Shown one piece after another: positions 1 to 12,118 of a stretch of 64,000 nucleotides of DNA. The position numbers and the translations under genes are program-made. Location: positions 1 to 64,000 of the forward strand of contig SAUG01000017.1 of NCBI GenBank assembly GCA_011316305.1. The letters run 5' to 3'. Under the pieces are notes generated by a model that made no database searches, had not been told where the DNA came from, and saw nothing but the letters and a program-made list of their open reading frames with translations. Origin of the DNA: Rusavskia elegans. Taxonomy: Eukaryota; Ascomycota; Lecanoromycetes; Teloschistales; Teloschistaceae. Within the stretch, counting starts at the first letter, position 1. Each line of letters starts with the position of its first letter.

Positions 1-1054
1 CGCATAAGAATAAGGTGGGAGAAACCTCTCCTATCAGGATTGGCACTTTAAGCCAGCGGGCATCGTAAGCTTGACCTGCTCTAATTGTTTTGTACCGAAT
101 TGACAAAGGTGTTGTAGGGAATTCCGAAATAGCAAGGGCCTACTATCCTGGGACCGAGGTGAACCGAAACGCGAATCGTACTTGAGTAGCCTCCTGACCG
201 CCACTCAAAAGCAAAATAATACCACAAGAGGAGGAGCATCTTTTACGGCCGTCGAAAAGGCCAGGCTTATTCTAATAGGCCACGGCTCGCAGCCTAATCG
301 ATCTCGCAAAGCCGAAGGGGATGAAACCAGTGCCAAGAGAGCCGCGAAGTCTAAAGTATACAAGGAGAAGCTACTGAAGCAGGCCAAACTCGATGAAGAA
401 GGTCTGCGGAATCTAAGAGAAAGATTCTCCAGTGGCCCAACCGCGGAAATATCTACTATCCTTGGGGGCAATCAATCTGTGGCTGATAGATCTGCCGGTA
501 ATACATCCAAAGAGTTCGAAAGCAGCCACGAAAGTAGCGAGGAAGATAGTGAGGACAGTAGTGACGAGGAAAGTAGCGAAGAGGACAGCAGCGAAGGCGA
601 TAGCCACGAGGATGACCGCGCCGCTCCACCGTCCTTGACATATCCTCGGAGCCTCAATCAGTGGACAAGCCCACAATCGCGCGATGAAGCCCCCACTAAT
701 CGAGCACCAGAGGACACAGTCATGGAGAATAGCGAGCATCACAGTGACATCGACTTGCTCAACATCACACCACACACCATCGAAGACCGTTTCTACATAT
801 CGTCGGCAATCAATGTGACTGTGTGTGAATTCCACAAGCTTCTAGGTCTCAAAGGGCAAATGGTGGAGATTCCGAATGACAAATCTTCTTATCGAAAGCA
901 GTACGAGTACCTGCAGCGAAGATTCCAAGAACTATGGACCAGACAGCAGCTCCCTGGCCCGTGTCCAGCACTCTGTTATCGGAAACCATCTTTACAGACT
1001 TGGACACTTGAGGACATGCAATTTGCGGAGGTCGTCTATCCAAGGGATCGTTAA
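1..1054 (+). CDS. 3' exons of an RLN/RMP-family protein (5' end outside window)
   Basis: Partial gene cut by the window edge. I join 3-64 to 118-1054 across a 53-nt intron (gtaagc donor, ttgtag acceptor), giving about 332 residues in one frame. The joined part has the layout seen after the core in the other members: a linker, then FRNSKGLLSWD (compare FRKFGCCLTW at 36.0 kb and FRETTGMLSW at 22.8 kb), then NNTTRGGASFTAVE, equivalent to the N-[ST]-T-R...F-R-D-L-T-x-x-E block. A Ser/Glu/Asp-rich stretch follows, and the end carries the C-terminal domain (YEYLQRRFQELW...PCPAL...W). The core itself must lie upstream of base 1. No ATG opens the visible frame, so the start is not here. Two decayed relatives of this exon lie at 5.28 and 7.02 kb. 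Function unknown; family membership rests on aligned motifs and splice phase. Confidence 0.6.
65..117 (+). other. Intron of the partial gene
   Basis: The donor is gtaagc and the acceptor ttgtag, 53 nt long, with a ctctaat branch-like site. Joining keeps the frame (phase 2). An alternative acceptor at 108 also keeps frame. Confidence 0.5.
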
Positions 1055-2572
1055 GAAGGGACGGGCCCGATTGATATGGCTTTCCTACCTCGTGAGTGAT
1101 TGAATGTTAGCGCAAGCAGGGAGTTCGGTGGCTTGTTGCCAGAGGAGACGGCGATTCCTTTTCTCTGCACTTTCGTGCTTCATGGACGATTTTCTTTCGC
1201 TTCTTGAATGACTTTTTACGAAAGGCAGAACATAGACACTTTGCTAGCATGCACTCAAGCGTGCCACAAAGATACCTGAGAACAATGAACTCAAGCATGA
1301 ACGTTTGGATTCAGATTTGAGAAGGCTTCCATACATTTGAAAGCACTCAGTCAATCCTCTGTCCACATATCGATCTCGTGATAAGTAGCTCCACTTGTTT
1401 GAGACCCACTAAGCTCGCTGGTGACGAGTACTGCTGATACTTCCTACTCCCTTACATTCCCACGGCGACATGCTCTTTCAAGACCTTTTAGTGTCGTTGA
1501 CTCGCGTGCATACAATCAGTCCACGACTTTATACGCATCGAGGACTGGTGACAAGGACCCTGATCCCCTAAGACTCTCCTCTACGATTAGTAATCATAGT
1601 TATCATTGGTTTGGATTGCTCAGCACGCGCGCGTGCTCGCGTTAAAGTCACGTGAAACGTCCAAGCGGGCTTAGTGTCTACCTTGCTTGGCGCTCCTAGT
1701 CTGTAATTCAGGGTGGCCCTCGCAGCACACCACCTGGTGTGCGGATTAGACTTTCTCTTAGCATCAGTAACAGACCATATGAAATTGTCTAACAGCAAAT
1801 AAAGCATTCAATTATAGAAAGAAACACTCTAAATCGCTAGATCGACGCTCGAAGATAGGGACATCCTGGAAGTCAACGATCTACCCGTACCTTGATGCTA
1901 TCAATTGGGCACGGACCGAACGAAGCACCCCGAACGGCAACATCGTTATCTATCCTTATGCTGGAGTAGGGGGGGTTGATTTGGGAACCAATGAACTCGT
2001 TGATCCTGTATTCAGGAGATTTCCCCACCGAATCTTCAACACACCTGGCTATCAAAGTGACCTATGAGGTTACTGGACTCAAGCAACAACATCGTTGTGA
2101 CACCAGACTCATGCTCTGGTCGTTTAGAAGCGAATTTGGTGTTTCCCTTATAAGGAGGTCAGGGGCTAGCAGAACACCAACATTTTCTTGTTCTTTTCCT
2201 CGTCCAAAAGCACGCATAATTCATATAAAGCTTCACTATCGTCTAATAATCCTACTACTTCTCATCTCTACGTCACTTCAGCCCCGATGGAAAGATGAAG
2301 CATCTTCAGAGACGTCATATTCTAGTGGTCCTTCCCAATAATGTCAAGGTGTTGCCAATAATGGGTGCAGATATCAAGATTGCGTTCACTTTACGATGAA
2401 TAGTATCAAAGTCAACCTTTATTGAACCATCCCGCACAACTTGAAGAGTGAAGGCTCAGTGTATATCCAAAGCACGCCCTTAGTCCCCACTTTCATCACT
2501 GCTTGAATGAATGTCCTGTGGACTCCGACGAATACTTAAGCAGCGACCTCTCTCAGCTTTAACATCGACCTT
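1055..2572. other. Non-coding flank, no convincing gene
   Basis: Only short frames without ATG starts or recognisable domains are present. The piece around 1245-1300 (tagcatgcactcaag and neighbours) recurs, diverged, at about 9983-10045, so this 3' flank was copied together with family fragments. Confidence 0.5.
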
Positions 2573-2620
2573 CCATCTCCATCTCCATCTCCATCTCCAT
2601 CTCCATCTCCATCTCCATCT
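2573..2620 (+). repeat. (CCATCT)8 microsatellite
   Basis: Eight perfect tandem copies of the hexamer CCATCT occupy 48 bp in a pyrimidine-rich stretch. It lies just upstream of a decayed family fragment. Confidence 0.95.
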
Positions 2621-2837
2621 TCTGTTTTACTTTTATTTCTCCATGTTCAAGCGGCCTACTCTATATACATATCTCACCTATCATTCTCTATACATCTCGA
2701 AGTTCATTTCAGTCATATCACTCATTCCTAACTTTGACTTTCTTATAGTATTGTTTCTACCCTGTTAACATTCGGCTATCCCTTGTTTTCCTTTTCAAAT
2801 TTCAGAAGGCGAAATTCGCTCCGGATTATCTGCTCTT

Positions 2838-3322
2838 GATCAGGGCTGTTTACCACGACGGTCTCCGCCAACAGCTGCTAGTAGCTGCTGGAAAACCAGT
2901 CCACTACAGTCGGTCAAAAAACTCATCTGTGGTGCAACCCCTGCTAACACTGTCCATAGCGCATCCTCTCGAAGAGGCTTCAGTGCACCCGCCTCTGAAG
3001 TTGTCGCTCCATTTCTCGGTCTCGGGACTGATCTGGCGAGACCATCTGCGCCGGAAGGTGACGAACCCAAAAAGCAGGCGGTCCGCCCAAAGAAGGGAAA
3101 AGGATTGTCCCAGGATAGCAAAGCAATGAGCGGACGATGACAGTAAGGTAAGTGCTGAACCGAAAGATTCCCCAGACATCAAGTCAAGTACTTACAGTCT
3201 CCAGCTTCCGCAATCGAACTGGGGTCGACCCAAGAACCGAGTCGGGTCTCCCAAAGTGGAGAAGTCATTCTCCAAAAAGAGCACCACCGAGGAAAGTCTT
3301 ACTCCAGCCATTGCGGTTGGGG
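2838..3322 (+). pseudogene. Relic of an RLN/RMP-family gene (Y-H-x-x-I-R exon)
   Basis: After a gatcag acceptor-like site the frame reads AVYHDGLRQQLLVAAGKP, a clear match to AVYHQDIREQLIKDAA of the gene at 35.4 kb, and the DNA of the first codons is nearly identical. Downstream the reading shifts frame, passes through another open stretch (about 2923-3137) and hits stops in all frames near 3110-3146. A gtaagt donor at 3148, a ctccag acceptor near 3204 and a following open exon that ends in another gtaagt (about 3320) show that splice signals survive. The downstream blocks ii-iv cannot be found. I read this as a broken copy. Confidence 0.5.
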
Positions 3323-4029
3323 TAAGTAAAAAATTAAAATGAACCCCTTCCTTCAAGTCAAGCACGCAAAAACCTCAGCTGATGGTGGCGGATAACGAAT
3401 GCGTCCGGAGCTCACGACAGACCAAATACCGTCCTCCAGCCAGCTTTTATGAATATCACTATACTCACTGGTCGGGTCTGGCCTATGCCGTACAGCATCG
3501 GTCGCCGGATCACTACCCTTACGCTTCAAGCGGTCGACTATGAAGATCAAGGATCTCGACTGCTAATCATGAGAGGAACAACAAACCTGGACTTGGTGCT
3601 GATGATTTAATTGAAGCACTCGATGACCCATCTGGCGCTGAGAGATTTACATTGAATGGAAAAGCAGCTGCACAAGCTGGCTAACTGCTCGCTTCGTTAC
3701 GGACAACACGCATGTCGTCAAGGCTCGCAAATAAGCAGCCTCAGAATTGTGGTGAAACGACCGATCAGGATGCCGACCATCGCAGCTGGAATAGCCAATA
3801 GCTCCAACCAACGACTTCAGATGTGTCGGGACTAGACCTCGAGAATGACAAGATCACCCAGGCCCCCAAAGCTTCATTCGATACATTCGCCCACACCGAT
3901 TGCAATGCAGTCAAGATTGGGATCTTATCTAATATTGTCAATGTAGACTCTCATCTCCGGGTTCCGCATGAAGATTGTCCACATTCGACCAGCATCTACC
4001 ATCCTGACTGATCAAACTCTTCTCTCAAG
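3323..4029. other. Decayed coding-like sequence
   Basis: Short open stretches with coding-like composition (for example around 3390-3540 and 3580-3680) are broken by stops in every frame. It probably belongs to the relic at 2838-3322 or to a neighbouring dead gene. I see no domain. Confidence 0.3.
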
Positions 4030-4978
4030 ATGAGCAACGGTTCTTCCTTTTACCAGCTGGATCCGGTCAACGATATGTGGGACCTTGTCGACGAGGCCCC
4101 ATATCTCGCCCAGGAAGAAGGTACTTGTATCTAGGTGCGCGAGGAGACGTCCGGGATAGAAACTATCAATGACAAATTGAGACCCGTAAGTGCTGCGACT
4201 ACCGGCAACAGCTATCAACCCAACTGCTCACCTTCCACACAGAACTCTTGAAAGTATCGCTGGGCAAGAAGATCCAGAGTAGGTAAGTACTACACTCTGT
4301 GTAAATACCAAGACTTTTGTCAGACAGCTTTACTAATTCTTATAGACCACACAGAACGGTTCTCACTGGACGTCCGTTGAAGATGCAGATCACGTTCAAC
4401 GCAATCTTCATCGCTTCTCTAACAACGAATCGCCACTCCCAAGCGACTCCAGATTAGAGGCAGGTACTAGACACAGCGTTGTCACCACAGAGACGGCTTC
4501 CACCGGCCAATTCGCAAGCTGTCTCGGCACATCACATGCAGCTAGCAATCCGAGGTCCCAGACGCAGTCGAGTCGTCGCGCCGTTACAGCGACAAATTCT
4601 ATCAGCCCGTTGAGAAAAGTAGGCGACCCTAGGTCTCGGATCTCTACCTTGGAAACCAGCTATCACTCTGCGCCAAGGGCCCTTGAACGCGAACGCAGTA
4701 TCAGAACAACGCTCGATCGATGGGAACATCATGGCTATCTCCCTTTTAATTGGAAGAGACACGTCGTAATCCATCCGGATTGTGATCGTACGCCACAGGA
4801 TCTTGCCCTCCAATTGCTGGTCTATGAGAAGCACTCGCGTAATCGACAACAAATGAAAATCGAGACTTTCCAGATATATGGTACCCCGGAAAGATACGAC
4901 TACGATCTGCGCAAGTGTTGGGTTCACTTTCAGGTGTGGTCGATGTACGACGTCATGTGGCCTCCGGGATACATATAG
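4030..4978 (+). pseudogene. Unrecognised gene or gene remnant, duplicated at 9.1-9.6 kb
   Basis: A possible first exon starts with ATG at 4030 (MSNGSSFYQLDPVNDMWDLV). A gtaagt donor at about 4284 and a tatag acceptor at 4345 frame an intron whose 3' half is almost the same as that of the copy at about 9274-9347. The exon from 4346 stays open for 210 codons to the TAG at 4976-4978, rich in Ser, Thr and Arg. The first exon cannot be joined in frame without extra assumptions, and the homologous exon at 9.35 kb is read in a different frame, so at least one copy is broken. A long open frame also exists on the opposite strand (5098-4532) but shows no domain. I do not recognise the product. Confidence 0.3.
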
Positions 4979-5276
4979 GTACATCCACATGCTCAGAGAG
5001 CGGTTTTTGCATGATCCAGTGAGCACAGCGCCATACATGAGCGAACAGCTACGACGAAGCATGACATCGCTCCATAGTCCGGCCTTGAGAACCGACATGT
5101 CAATAACCGAAGACCTGATCTCCCAACATGATTAGCGCTTCAGAAACAAGTACTTTAGAAACGAATACTTCGGAAACTACCAAGCCTTCTATCACAGCTG
5201 AGGGTCCGTCATAGCGAGCGACCCACATCAAACCTATCTATAGTCCCAAGTGGGGGGATTGAAGCTAGTGTAGTGA

Positions 5277-5523
5277 GTTCCGAAATAGCAATGGCCTACT
5301 ATCCTGGGATAGAGGCGATGCAAAGCGCGAATCCTACTGGAGTGGCCTTCTTACCTCAGCTCAAAAAACCATCAATACTATCGAAGCAGACCGAATTTTA
5401 CAGAACATCAGAAACCAACCAAAAACCAAAAAAGACCCTGTAGTCGCCAGTTGGATTCAAGAGGAAGATGCGGAAGCGAAATGGAGGCAAAGTCGGCAAG
5501 ATAGTGAAGACAGCAACTGCTAG
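5277..5523 (+). pseudogene. Degenerate second copy of the exon at 118-1054
   Basis: The DNA from about 5277 (gttccgaaatagcaatggcc) matches 121 onward closely. Translated in the same frame it gives FRNSNGLLSWDRGDAKRES, as in the first gene (FRNSKGLLSWDRGEPKRES). The similarity fades after about 110 bp and the frame ends at a TAG near 5521. No upstream core is visible. This is a truncated duplicate. Confidence 0.55.
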
Positions 5524-7016
5524 AGTCCACGAGGCGTCCAAGATGTCAATTACCACAAGTTTAATACTGTCGAGAACGCAGACAAGCATGTCAAGATCTC
5601 CAAGCTGGAAATAGCATCAAGGTCCTCCGCTGAGACCGCTGAGAAGCTTGAGATGACGGTGCTGAAGATATTACAACTTGGTGACGAAGGCTCTTCTTGT
5701 ACTAATTAAGGCAAGCGAGACCATGGTCGGTCGAGCAACACAGGTCCTTCAGACGGCAAAAGCGAATAAAGACCGTACACAAGACGTAATGCAGAGGATA
5801 TTGGCCATGCAGCAAGCGGTACTGGATGAAGATGACGACAGCAAAAACGACGATGTCTCCGATTCGTCGGAACCCCAGACGATCCTGGGGGAGAGGAGAG
5901 ATGGTTTGTCCTCGCAAGCGCTGATGGCGTTCGTCCTTCTACGTCGCTTGGACTCGAGGATTACGGTAAAACACCTCATCTGAGACTCCGAGGCTATATC
6001 CCAGCAAGACATCGCGGAACCAGGCATTCTTACACATGGTGCTGGTCAAATGTTCAACATTGACGGAGCAGTACAACAGACACCGTTTCCAGATCTCACT
6101 GGATTAAGTTTCGCACCCTCCGGCAACGCCCTATCGGCCCCTGGCTCTCAAATTCAAACCCAAAACACCAATACCAACAATAGAGGGATGAGACCGTTCC
6201 CATCTAATGAAAATGGAACCGTCGACGACCTTCTCACGTCCGCCAATGCCCTTTAGGCCCCTAGCCACCAAACCCAGAACCCCCAAAACCGTCGACAACC
6301 TTCTTAAATCCGCTTTCAACAAAACATCCCCAAAACGCTCGCCGGAGAATATGAAACGAATTTCAAAGGGCGTGTTGGAGAAGAAGAATCCTTTACCCAA
6401 ATGCGTGGTACAACTTTGGCGGTCGGTAAGGGCATTTTCCATACTACTACACATACTATCTTTGCCGCAAGAAGTATCACTCGTGAGTGTATCTGCACAA
6501 ACAGCTCGAGATACCAAAAGATTCTCAAACGAACCCCAATCCGATTTTACTTGTTCCCATGGCCCCAGGCATGTTCACACCGCTATCTACAATGGAGGCT
6601 AAGACACAGGGCGCCGCTAGAAAGATCAGGGCCATCCCTTGTGAACCAACACCAAAAAATGGAAAGAAAAGCAGTGTGAGAATGTTATTTCATCCATCCC
6701 GAAAGGTGCATTCAGCCAGTCAAAGTACTCGGATCCCACACCTTCATCCCCTTCGCAAAAGCAGAAGAAAGGAAGGACATGTAGCAACAACTAAAGATCA
6801 GATCGGTGCAAATGACGAGAAAAATTCAATAAGCGATTGTGGGCAACAAACGCGAAATTACAAAAGAAACGAGATTTCACGGCGTTCTCGAACAATGTCG
6901 TTGTTGGTGCATGTTCACTGTGCAGTTGAAAGAGCAGCGAAGACAATTGGTTTTGAGACGGGTGATGCAACCCGTCAGAAATATCCGGACCGCCTCTTTT
7001 GCAAGGCGCGAATAGT
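5524..7016. other. Gene-poor, decayed sequence with short open frames
   Basis: Several short open frames (5678-5983, 6050-6256, 6207-6602, 6487-7056) overlap or abut in different frames, and none has a domain. The Lys/Pro-rich frame at 6207-6602 contains a stretch (about 6350-6420) that recurs diverged at about 9890-9960. I read this as remains of duplicated genes rather than as separate genes. Confidence 0.35.
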
Positions 7017-7440
7017 AATTGAGTGGCCTCCTTACCGCAACTCAAAAGAAAGCTAATACTATGAGAAAAAGGGTACCTTTTACAGAGGTCTTAGAGGTCG
7101 AACTTGCTCTGATTAGCTAGGGTTCGCGGCCCGATCGATCTCGCAAACGAGAGAGTTCCGAAGTCTTCAGAAAGCCAAAGGGAATGAGACCAACGACGAG
7201 AGAACCGCGAAGTCTGAAAAGTATAAAGAGAAGCTACTTATCAAGGCTGGACTCAATTTTGTAGGTCAGCAAAAGCTGAAAGAAAGATTCGCCAATAGGG
7301 CAACCAGGGAACCCTCTACATCGTTGGTGGCAATCCCAGGTCACAATTGGTGGTGGGCACGATGGCTGATCATGGATCGATTGGTGACAGGCCCACAAAC
7401 CCGGTGGAACGCCATGAAAAAGAAGCTCCAATGAAGAGCA
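7017..7440 (+). pseudogene. Third, broken copy of the exon at 118-1054
   Basis: From about 7017 the sequence aligns with 182-450: LSGLLTATQKKANTM, then FTEVLEVELALIS, a stop (TAG near 7119) and the conserved KYKEKLL...RFANRAT segment (compare VYKEKLLKQAK...RFSSGPT). The in-frame stop and the loss of the C-terminal domain mark it as a pseudogene. Confidence 0.6.
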
Positions 7441-8640
7441 CTCCAATGAAGCATGCTCATACGAAATTCATAAAAGAGGGAAGGGACGGCTAGCTTGGTG
7501 CTGTTCACGAACTGCGCCGAAAAATTTTCTGCGCCTCGCGGACCCTCAGTGGCGTATCCCTGCGTACCAACAAGCCTACTCAAAGGTTCTTGCGGACCAG
7601 TACGTTTATCATTACGTGGCCAACGAACTTAGGGTACTATACTTCCCTTGTACTCTTCACTAGCAGATGCTAATCTGGATGCGGGAATCAGGGTCTATGG
7701 TGGACACGAAAACAATTAATTATGCTCCCACCTTTACAAAGTTTCTTGGAGATATCATTCTCGACCAGTGAACAATTGCCATCCTGAGGAGTTCATCAAG
7801 CTTCTGGGGCTCCAAAATGACAAGCCAGATGCACAATTCAAACTCATAAAACCCAAATTCAAATTCAGCTTCCGCATACACGGTCTCCACCGCTGCATTT
7901 TCTCAGCAACTACGCCCAATGCAGACCCATCGAAGAGGGATCACTCAATGCGAAGTAAGTAGGGACTCTGCTCGTTGAACCAAAGGGATCCTCCAACATC
8001 TCAGCACGGAAAGCAGACCGCGAAGATTGGGGGCATTTCAATGACCAAGGAGGAGGCGGCCCAAATAGGAGGATTCAGATTCTGGTGATGCTTAGCAGGA
8101 CCGTACTCATCGATGATGAGTCATCGATTCCGAGGGGGTGTGTGAGCCTTCGTGAGCAGTTATTCTGACAATTTTAGTTTTTCACTGATATTCTCACGCA
8201 CCACCCATCTCAGATGGAATCTTACTGACACCAATGGCCTCTATTCAACTTCCAACTATCAAAAGAAGTACAGCGGTGACGAGACCTATACTTTCTACTC
8301 AACGAACAACTCAGAAATAGTCGTGACAAGCGGGATTCCTGCGGCCGTCCCTGAAGACCAACCTCAAGTTGATAAAGCATCCACGGCCGAGCTTTTCTTG
8401 ACAGTGACCCGGGTGGTAACCCAGAGGATGAGCTTCTTGACGTGGCTGGGCAAACCTCAGGGTCACACACAGCATGCCATCATTGCCCAGCACGGTACAT
8501 GGGCAGGTCGCTGCGGCTTGTCAAAAGATTGGTTGAGAGATTGGTACTGCGCTCGAAGGCCAGCAACGTGTCACGTTTGGGGAGCTTTGCGAGCTGGTTG
8601 AGAAGCAGGTAGAGGAAAGGATCCTAGAGGTTCCTGAAAC
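7441..8640 (+). other. Remnants without a supportable gene
   Basis: An open frame at 8152-8601 has no ATG start at its head and no domain. A second frame ends at 8644 after VTFGELCELVEKQVEERIL, but it is interrupted by a TGA near 8533. Both look like fragments of dead genes. I cannot name the family. Confidence 0.25.
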
Positions 8641-9084
8641 TTAACCGGGATCAGGGCTGACAGCGTTCTGGATATAGACACTTATAGTGCTTGCCGTGGT
8701 TCTCGTGGTTGTCCTAGAGCGGTGTCGAGTGCCTGTTATACGTTGCGAGATCGCATCTTACAGCAGTAATAGTGTAGGATTCGACCGTAGATCGCGCGAA
8801 CCCGACTGTACCTCTATAATACTGGAACAGCGGTCTCTAGCTACCTTTACAATAAATAGCTGACGACGCGACTATAGTTTCAGTAAAGGCGCCCGGCTAG
8901 TGCAGTACAAGACCTATTACCAGCCTTCCTACTGCTATATCTAGACGTCCAGCTCCAGGGGCTTTCGATGAGTAACTAATACCTCCTATAAAGTATTCTG
9001 ACTCGTCAGATGTATAGGACCCTTTTGGAGATCGTTCAAGCATATCACAACCGAATCCCCAGTATCATGCCAAACTTACACGCT
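8641..9084. other. Stop-rich intergenic sequence
   Basis: No open frame of note. The sequence is rich in ctata/tatag words, which would fit an old RIP-altered repeat, but I found no terminal repeats. Confidence 0.3.
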
Positions 9085-10045
9085 CCAGTACTGTTTCAGC
9101 GGCGATGCAGCTATGAAACCTTATTTGTCACAGCCTATCTGCACGAGAGACCTGGCACCAACAGCCAACGCCCACCAGACCAATCCAACTGTGAATGTTG
9201 CAGGCCTTCATCACCTTCCAAAGACTCCCACTTGTTTATAAGCTTTCTCCGACTTTAAGAACTGGCAAGATGTTCCAGAGTTGGGTAAGTATCCTAACCC
9301 TTGAAAGTCATGAGACTCCTGTCAGACAGCTTTACTGATTCTCATAGATTTTACAGAACGGCTCTTGCTCAGTGGTCCGGACCCGAGACCTGACGTCCTA
9401 TCGGAAGAGATGATCTTGCAGTTTGACCAGCTCTTCGACAATAACTGCTTCGGAAACGAACGACTCATCGACGACCAGATGCCTTTCGACAGCCAGACTC
9501 CCATCCATAAAGAACCATCCTTCGGGTACACACAACATGCCGTTTGAAGACAACTGCCAGTCCCAAGCCAGCAAGATCCCAGTACGCCTGTTCAATCTTA
9601 CTCTGGAGAGTGGCATTTGCAAACCCAAAGTTTCCAAAATCAGCGTCTCGACGCACAATCCTGTTAAGCTACCCAACTAGTGAGAGTTGCCGCTTCCTAC
9701 CATCTAGCGCCGCGATTTCCTACACACATAATCTCCCCCCCAACTCATCCAGTCATACCATCGAGAGGTCCGTTTGAACGAGCCCAGCACATTCAGCACA
9801 TCCCAACACTTTTTCACCAATTCCCTTCGACAGGTACGAGATGTTTGAATTCCGAAGATTGAGGGAAGGTTCAAAAGTTTGGCTCTGAGGAGATGGCGAT
9901 CATGGCCCTGTTTACCGGCGTGCTCAATAAGAAGAATCTCTTTCATTTTCGAAACACTTTGGCATTAGATGTTCAAATGCACGCTAGCATGCACTCAAGG
10001 GTACCACAAAGACGAAATTTAGAGAGAAGGAGCTCAAGCTTAGTC
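9085..10045 (+). pseudogene. Diverged copy of the 4.3-kb fragment plus a copied 3' flank
   Basis: The splice region here (gtaagt at about 9274, cagacagctttactgatt, acceptor near 9347) matches 4284-4345. Joined at phase 1 the frame reads GDFTERLLLSGPDPRPDVLS and stays open to TGA at 9547. The upstream exon in that frame has a TAA near 9238, so the copy is dead or its first exon differs. The segment 9890-9960 resembles 6350-6420, and 9983-10045 resembles the 3' flank of the first gene (1245-1300). The block is a mosaic of duplicated pieces. Confidence 0.4.
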
Positions 10046-10344
10046 ACGTTTGTATAATCTTTATGAACATTCTTCAATCTTGACAAGCTCATTTTAATCT
10101 CACTGCACATTTTGGTCTTGTAATAGTAATTCTACTTCCATAGTACTCACGAATTTCGCTGGGAATCGAAATGATCGATCAGCTGATACGTTGTTCCCTC
10201 TTCTTCTCCACTGGAAGTTACTCTTCGCCAAGATGAGCGGTACGATTGACTCACATTTCAAAGCTGGACTAGCTGAAACACTACGCCCCCTTCTCTTCCA
10301 CGGTGATCCCGATTTTTGGGACGTCTACAGGAAGCGAGCACGCA
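10046..10344. other. Short spacer with a 37-codon open frame
   Basis: An ATG near 10232 opens a 37-codon frame (MSGTIDSHFKAGLAETLRPL and on) whose TAA overlaps the target duplication of the next element. No domain is recognisable and I do not call it a gene. Confidence 0.25.
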
Positions 10345-10352
10345 TTTAATTA
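10345..10352 (+). repeat. Left target-site duplication TTTAATTA
   Basis: Identical to 10694-10701 on the other side of the TIR element. Confidence 0.8.
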
Positions 10353-10693
10353 GGGTCTTGCTATCCGCACAGGCATCGGTGTCTGCGCGCACAGGCACCC
10401 GAGTCCTACGCATACGCTGCCTTTAATAGCTGCTAGCAACTACAAAATAGCAGTTTATTAAGATATTTCTTGCAGATAATAACTGTATTATATTTAGATA
10501 TAAGAATCCCGATTTTTAGTATTAAAAGATAGCTCTAGGTACTGTTTTCGTAGGGTTTTAGTAGTAGTAGCCGGATTTTAATAGGGAATGCTAAGGCCTA
10601 CTTACTTTGCCGAGGCTATAGGCTATATAATTGGATCAATTGGCGCTTTGCCTGTGCGCGCAGCCTAGAGTGCCTGTGCGGATAGCAAGAGCC
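10353..10693. mobile_element. 341-bp non-autonomous TIR element (hAT-type MITE)
   Basis: The ends are inverted repeats: GGGTCTTGCTATCCGCACAG on the left, and the complement of the right end reads GGCTCTTGCTATCCGCACAG. The element is flanked by the identical 8-bp duplication TTTAATTA (10345-10352 and 10694-10701). An 8-bp duplication is typical of hAT transposons. The interior is AT-rich, has no open frame and carries many TA steps, consistent with RIP. Confidence 0.8.
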
Positions 10694-10701
10694 TTTAATT
10701 A

Positions 10702-12118
10702 GGACAAAGCTGTTCACAATTTTTTGTTGGGCATTTTCACCAGGCTTTCCGCCTTGAATTATGAACATTGTAGCTCACGTATATGCATACAAGTCCAAGG
10801 AGTCATACTACAAGCAGTGTATAGCAGAGATAAAGCAGTCAAACGTCTACCTATCTTTGAAGTGGACAACGCTGCTGGCCGGAATCTCCCCAGCCATATT
10901 GAGCGTTCTTTCTTTGCCAGCTGGCGTGCAAAGGGTTGGCAGCTTGGTGGCTCACCGGGGTGCGAGCGTTCGTTATCATTACTGGACGATCAGAATGGCA
11001 TACCAGCTTGCTGGACACAAGCAACGACAGTGGTCGTGCTTCCATACTCCGGCAAGATGACGTCACAACACGCGCCGCAAGCGCAGACCGTAAGCGCCCA
11101 ACGAGCGACGACGACGCGTGCCAGGCTGGACCTGACATCTTATCTCACAAGGTGGCATGTTGAGTTGTACGCCATGTCTTGATAACGAGACTGGCGTGTG
11201 ATACCTGTTAAGATGTGCTCTTTTATGGCGAGGCCTTGCTCCAGCAAAGCGTGCTGAACAATGCTCTAGAACCTACCAAAGGATTTTTCGTGTCGATTTG
11301 TGCTTCTGACCGATTATTGGACGACAACAGTTATTTGTTTGAGGCCTGAGTGGTGATTTTGCCTTGTGCCTATGGGCTGCAGATATCAACGGATGTTGCC
11401 TCGTTGTGAATCTCTCACGAGAGCATCACACATTTCCTACAGCCGATTGCGGAGCACGCCCCATGATGTAAATAGTCTGGCGAAACCAGATCACAGTCTC
11501 TTATCTTGTGAAGTTTATAGAGCATGTTTGTTAAGCTCCAATGTAATTCTTCAAAAGAACGTCATCTCTTGCATGGCATCAGATCTATACAAAGGCCTGT
11601 TGTATTTTCTTTGCCTAAGCAGTCAAAATTCTGCTGTCAAGGCTTTTGCGTCACATGATATTGTCTCTCGTCAACTCGGCATGGGACAATACAATGATGT
11701 AAGTATATAAACTCTTACTTTCAACAGATTAATTGTGTTTAATCTACGTGTCCGTCTTTTGTTGATACCAAACTTCTTCTCATTGGCTCGGCATCTCCTC
11801 TCGTATCTATTCACCCACTTTGGTTCGCTTTTGTGAAGAGTTTCTCCCCCTCGATTATCACTTTCTTGAGTGGCGCATCACGTCACTAGATGGAGGCAAC
11901 GTCACGCTACGCAGAGCTTGGACAACATAAAATTCTCTGTCCGTCTCCCTTCCACGGTTTCACACACAACTGCAACTTCTCGTGTTCTGCTTCATATTGC
12001 TTTCTCCACCCGGGTATCTCTCTCTGCACTCTGAAAATAAGCACACTTCCAAAAGCCAGATACTGCTACCACTCTTCTCCAAAATCCTTGGTCCTACTGA
12101 GGTCTTCGATTGCATAAA
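10702..12118. other. Intergenic with unsupported open frames
   Basis: Overlapping open frames (10724-11182, 10936-11163, 11366-11710, 11982-12314) lack recognisable domains and proper starts. The end of the 10936-11163 frame is Asp/Arg/Ser-rich and could be a gene fragment. The last 100 bases are pyrimidine-rich and serve as the leader of the gene starting at 12119. Confidence 0.35.

Noticed and set aside
4532..5098. A 188-codon minus-strand frame
   Set aside because: It lies opposite a plus-strand frame whose splice sites are shared with the copy at 9.3 kb, and it has no domain or plausible composition.
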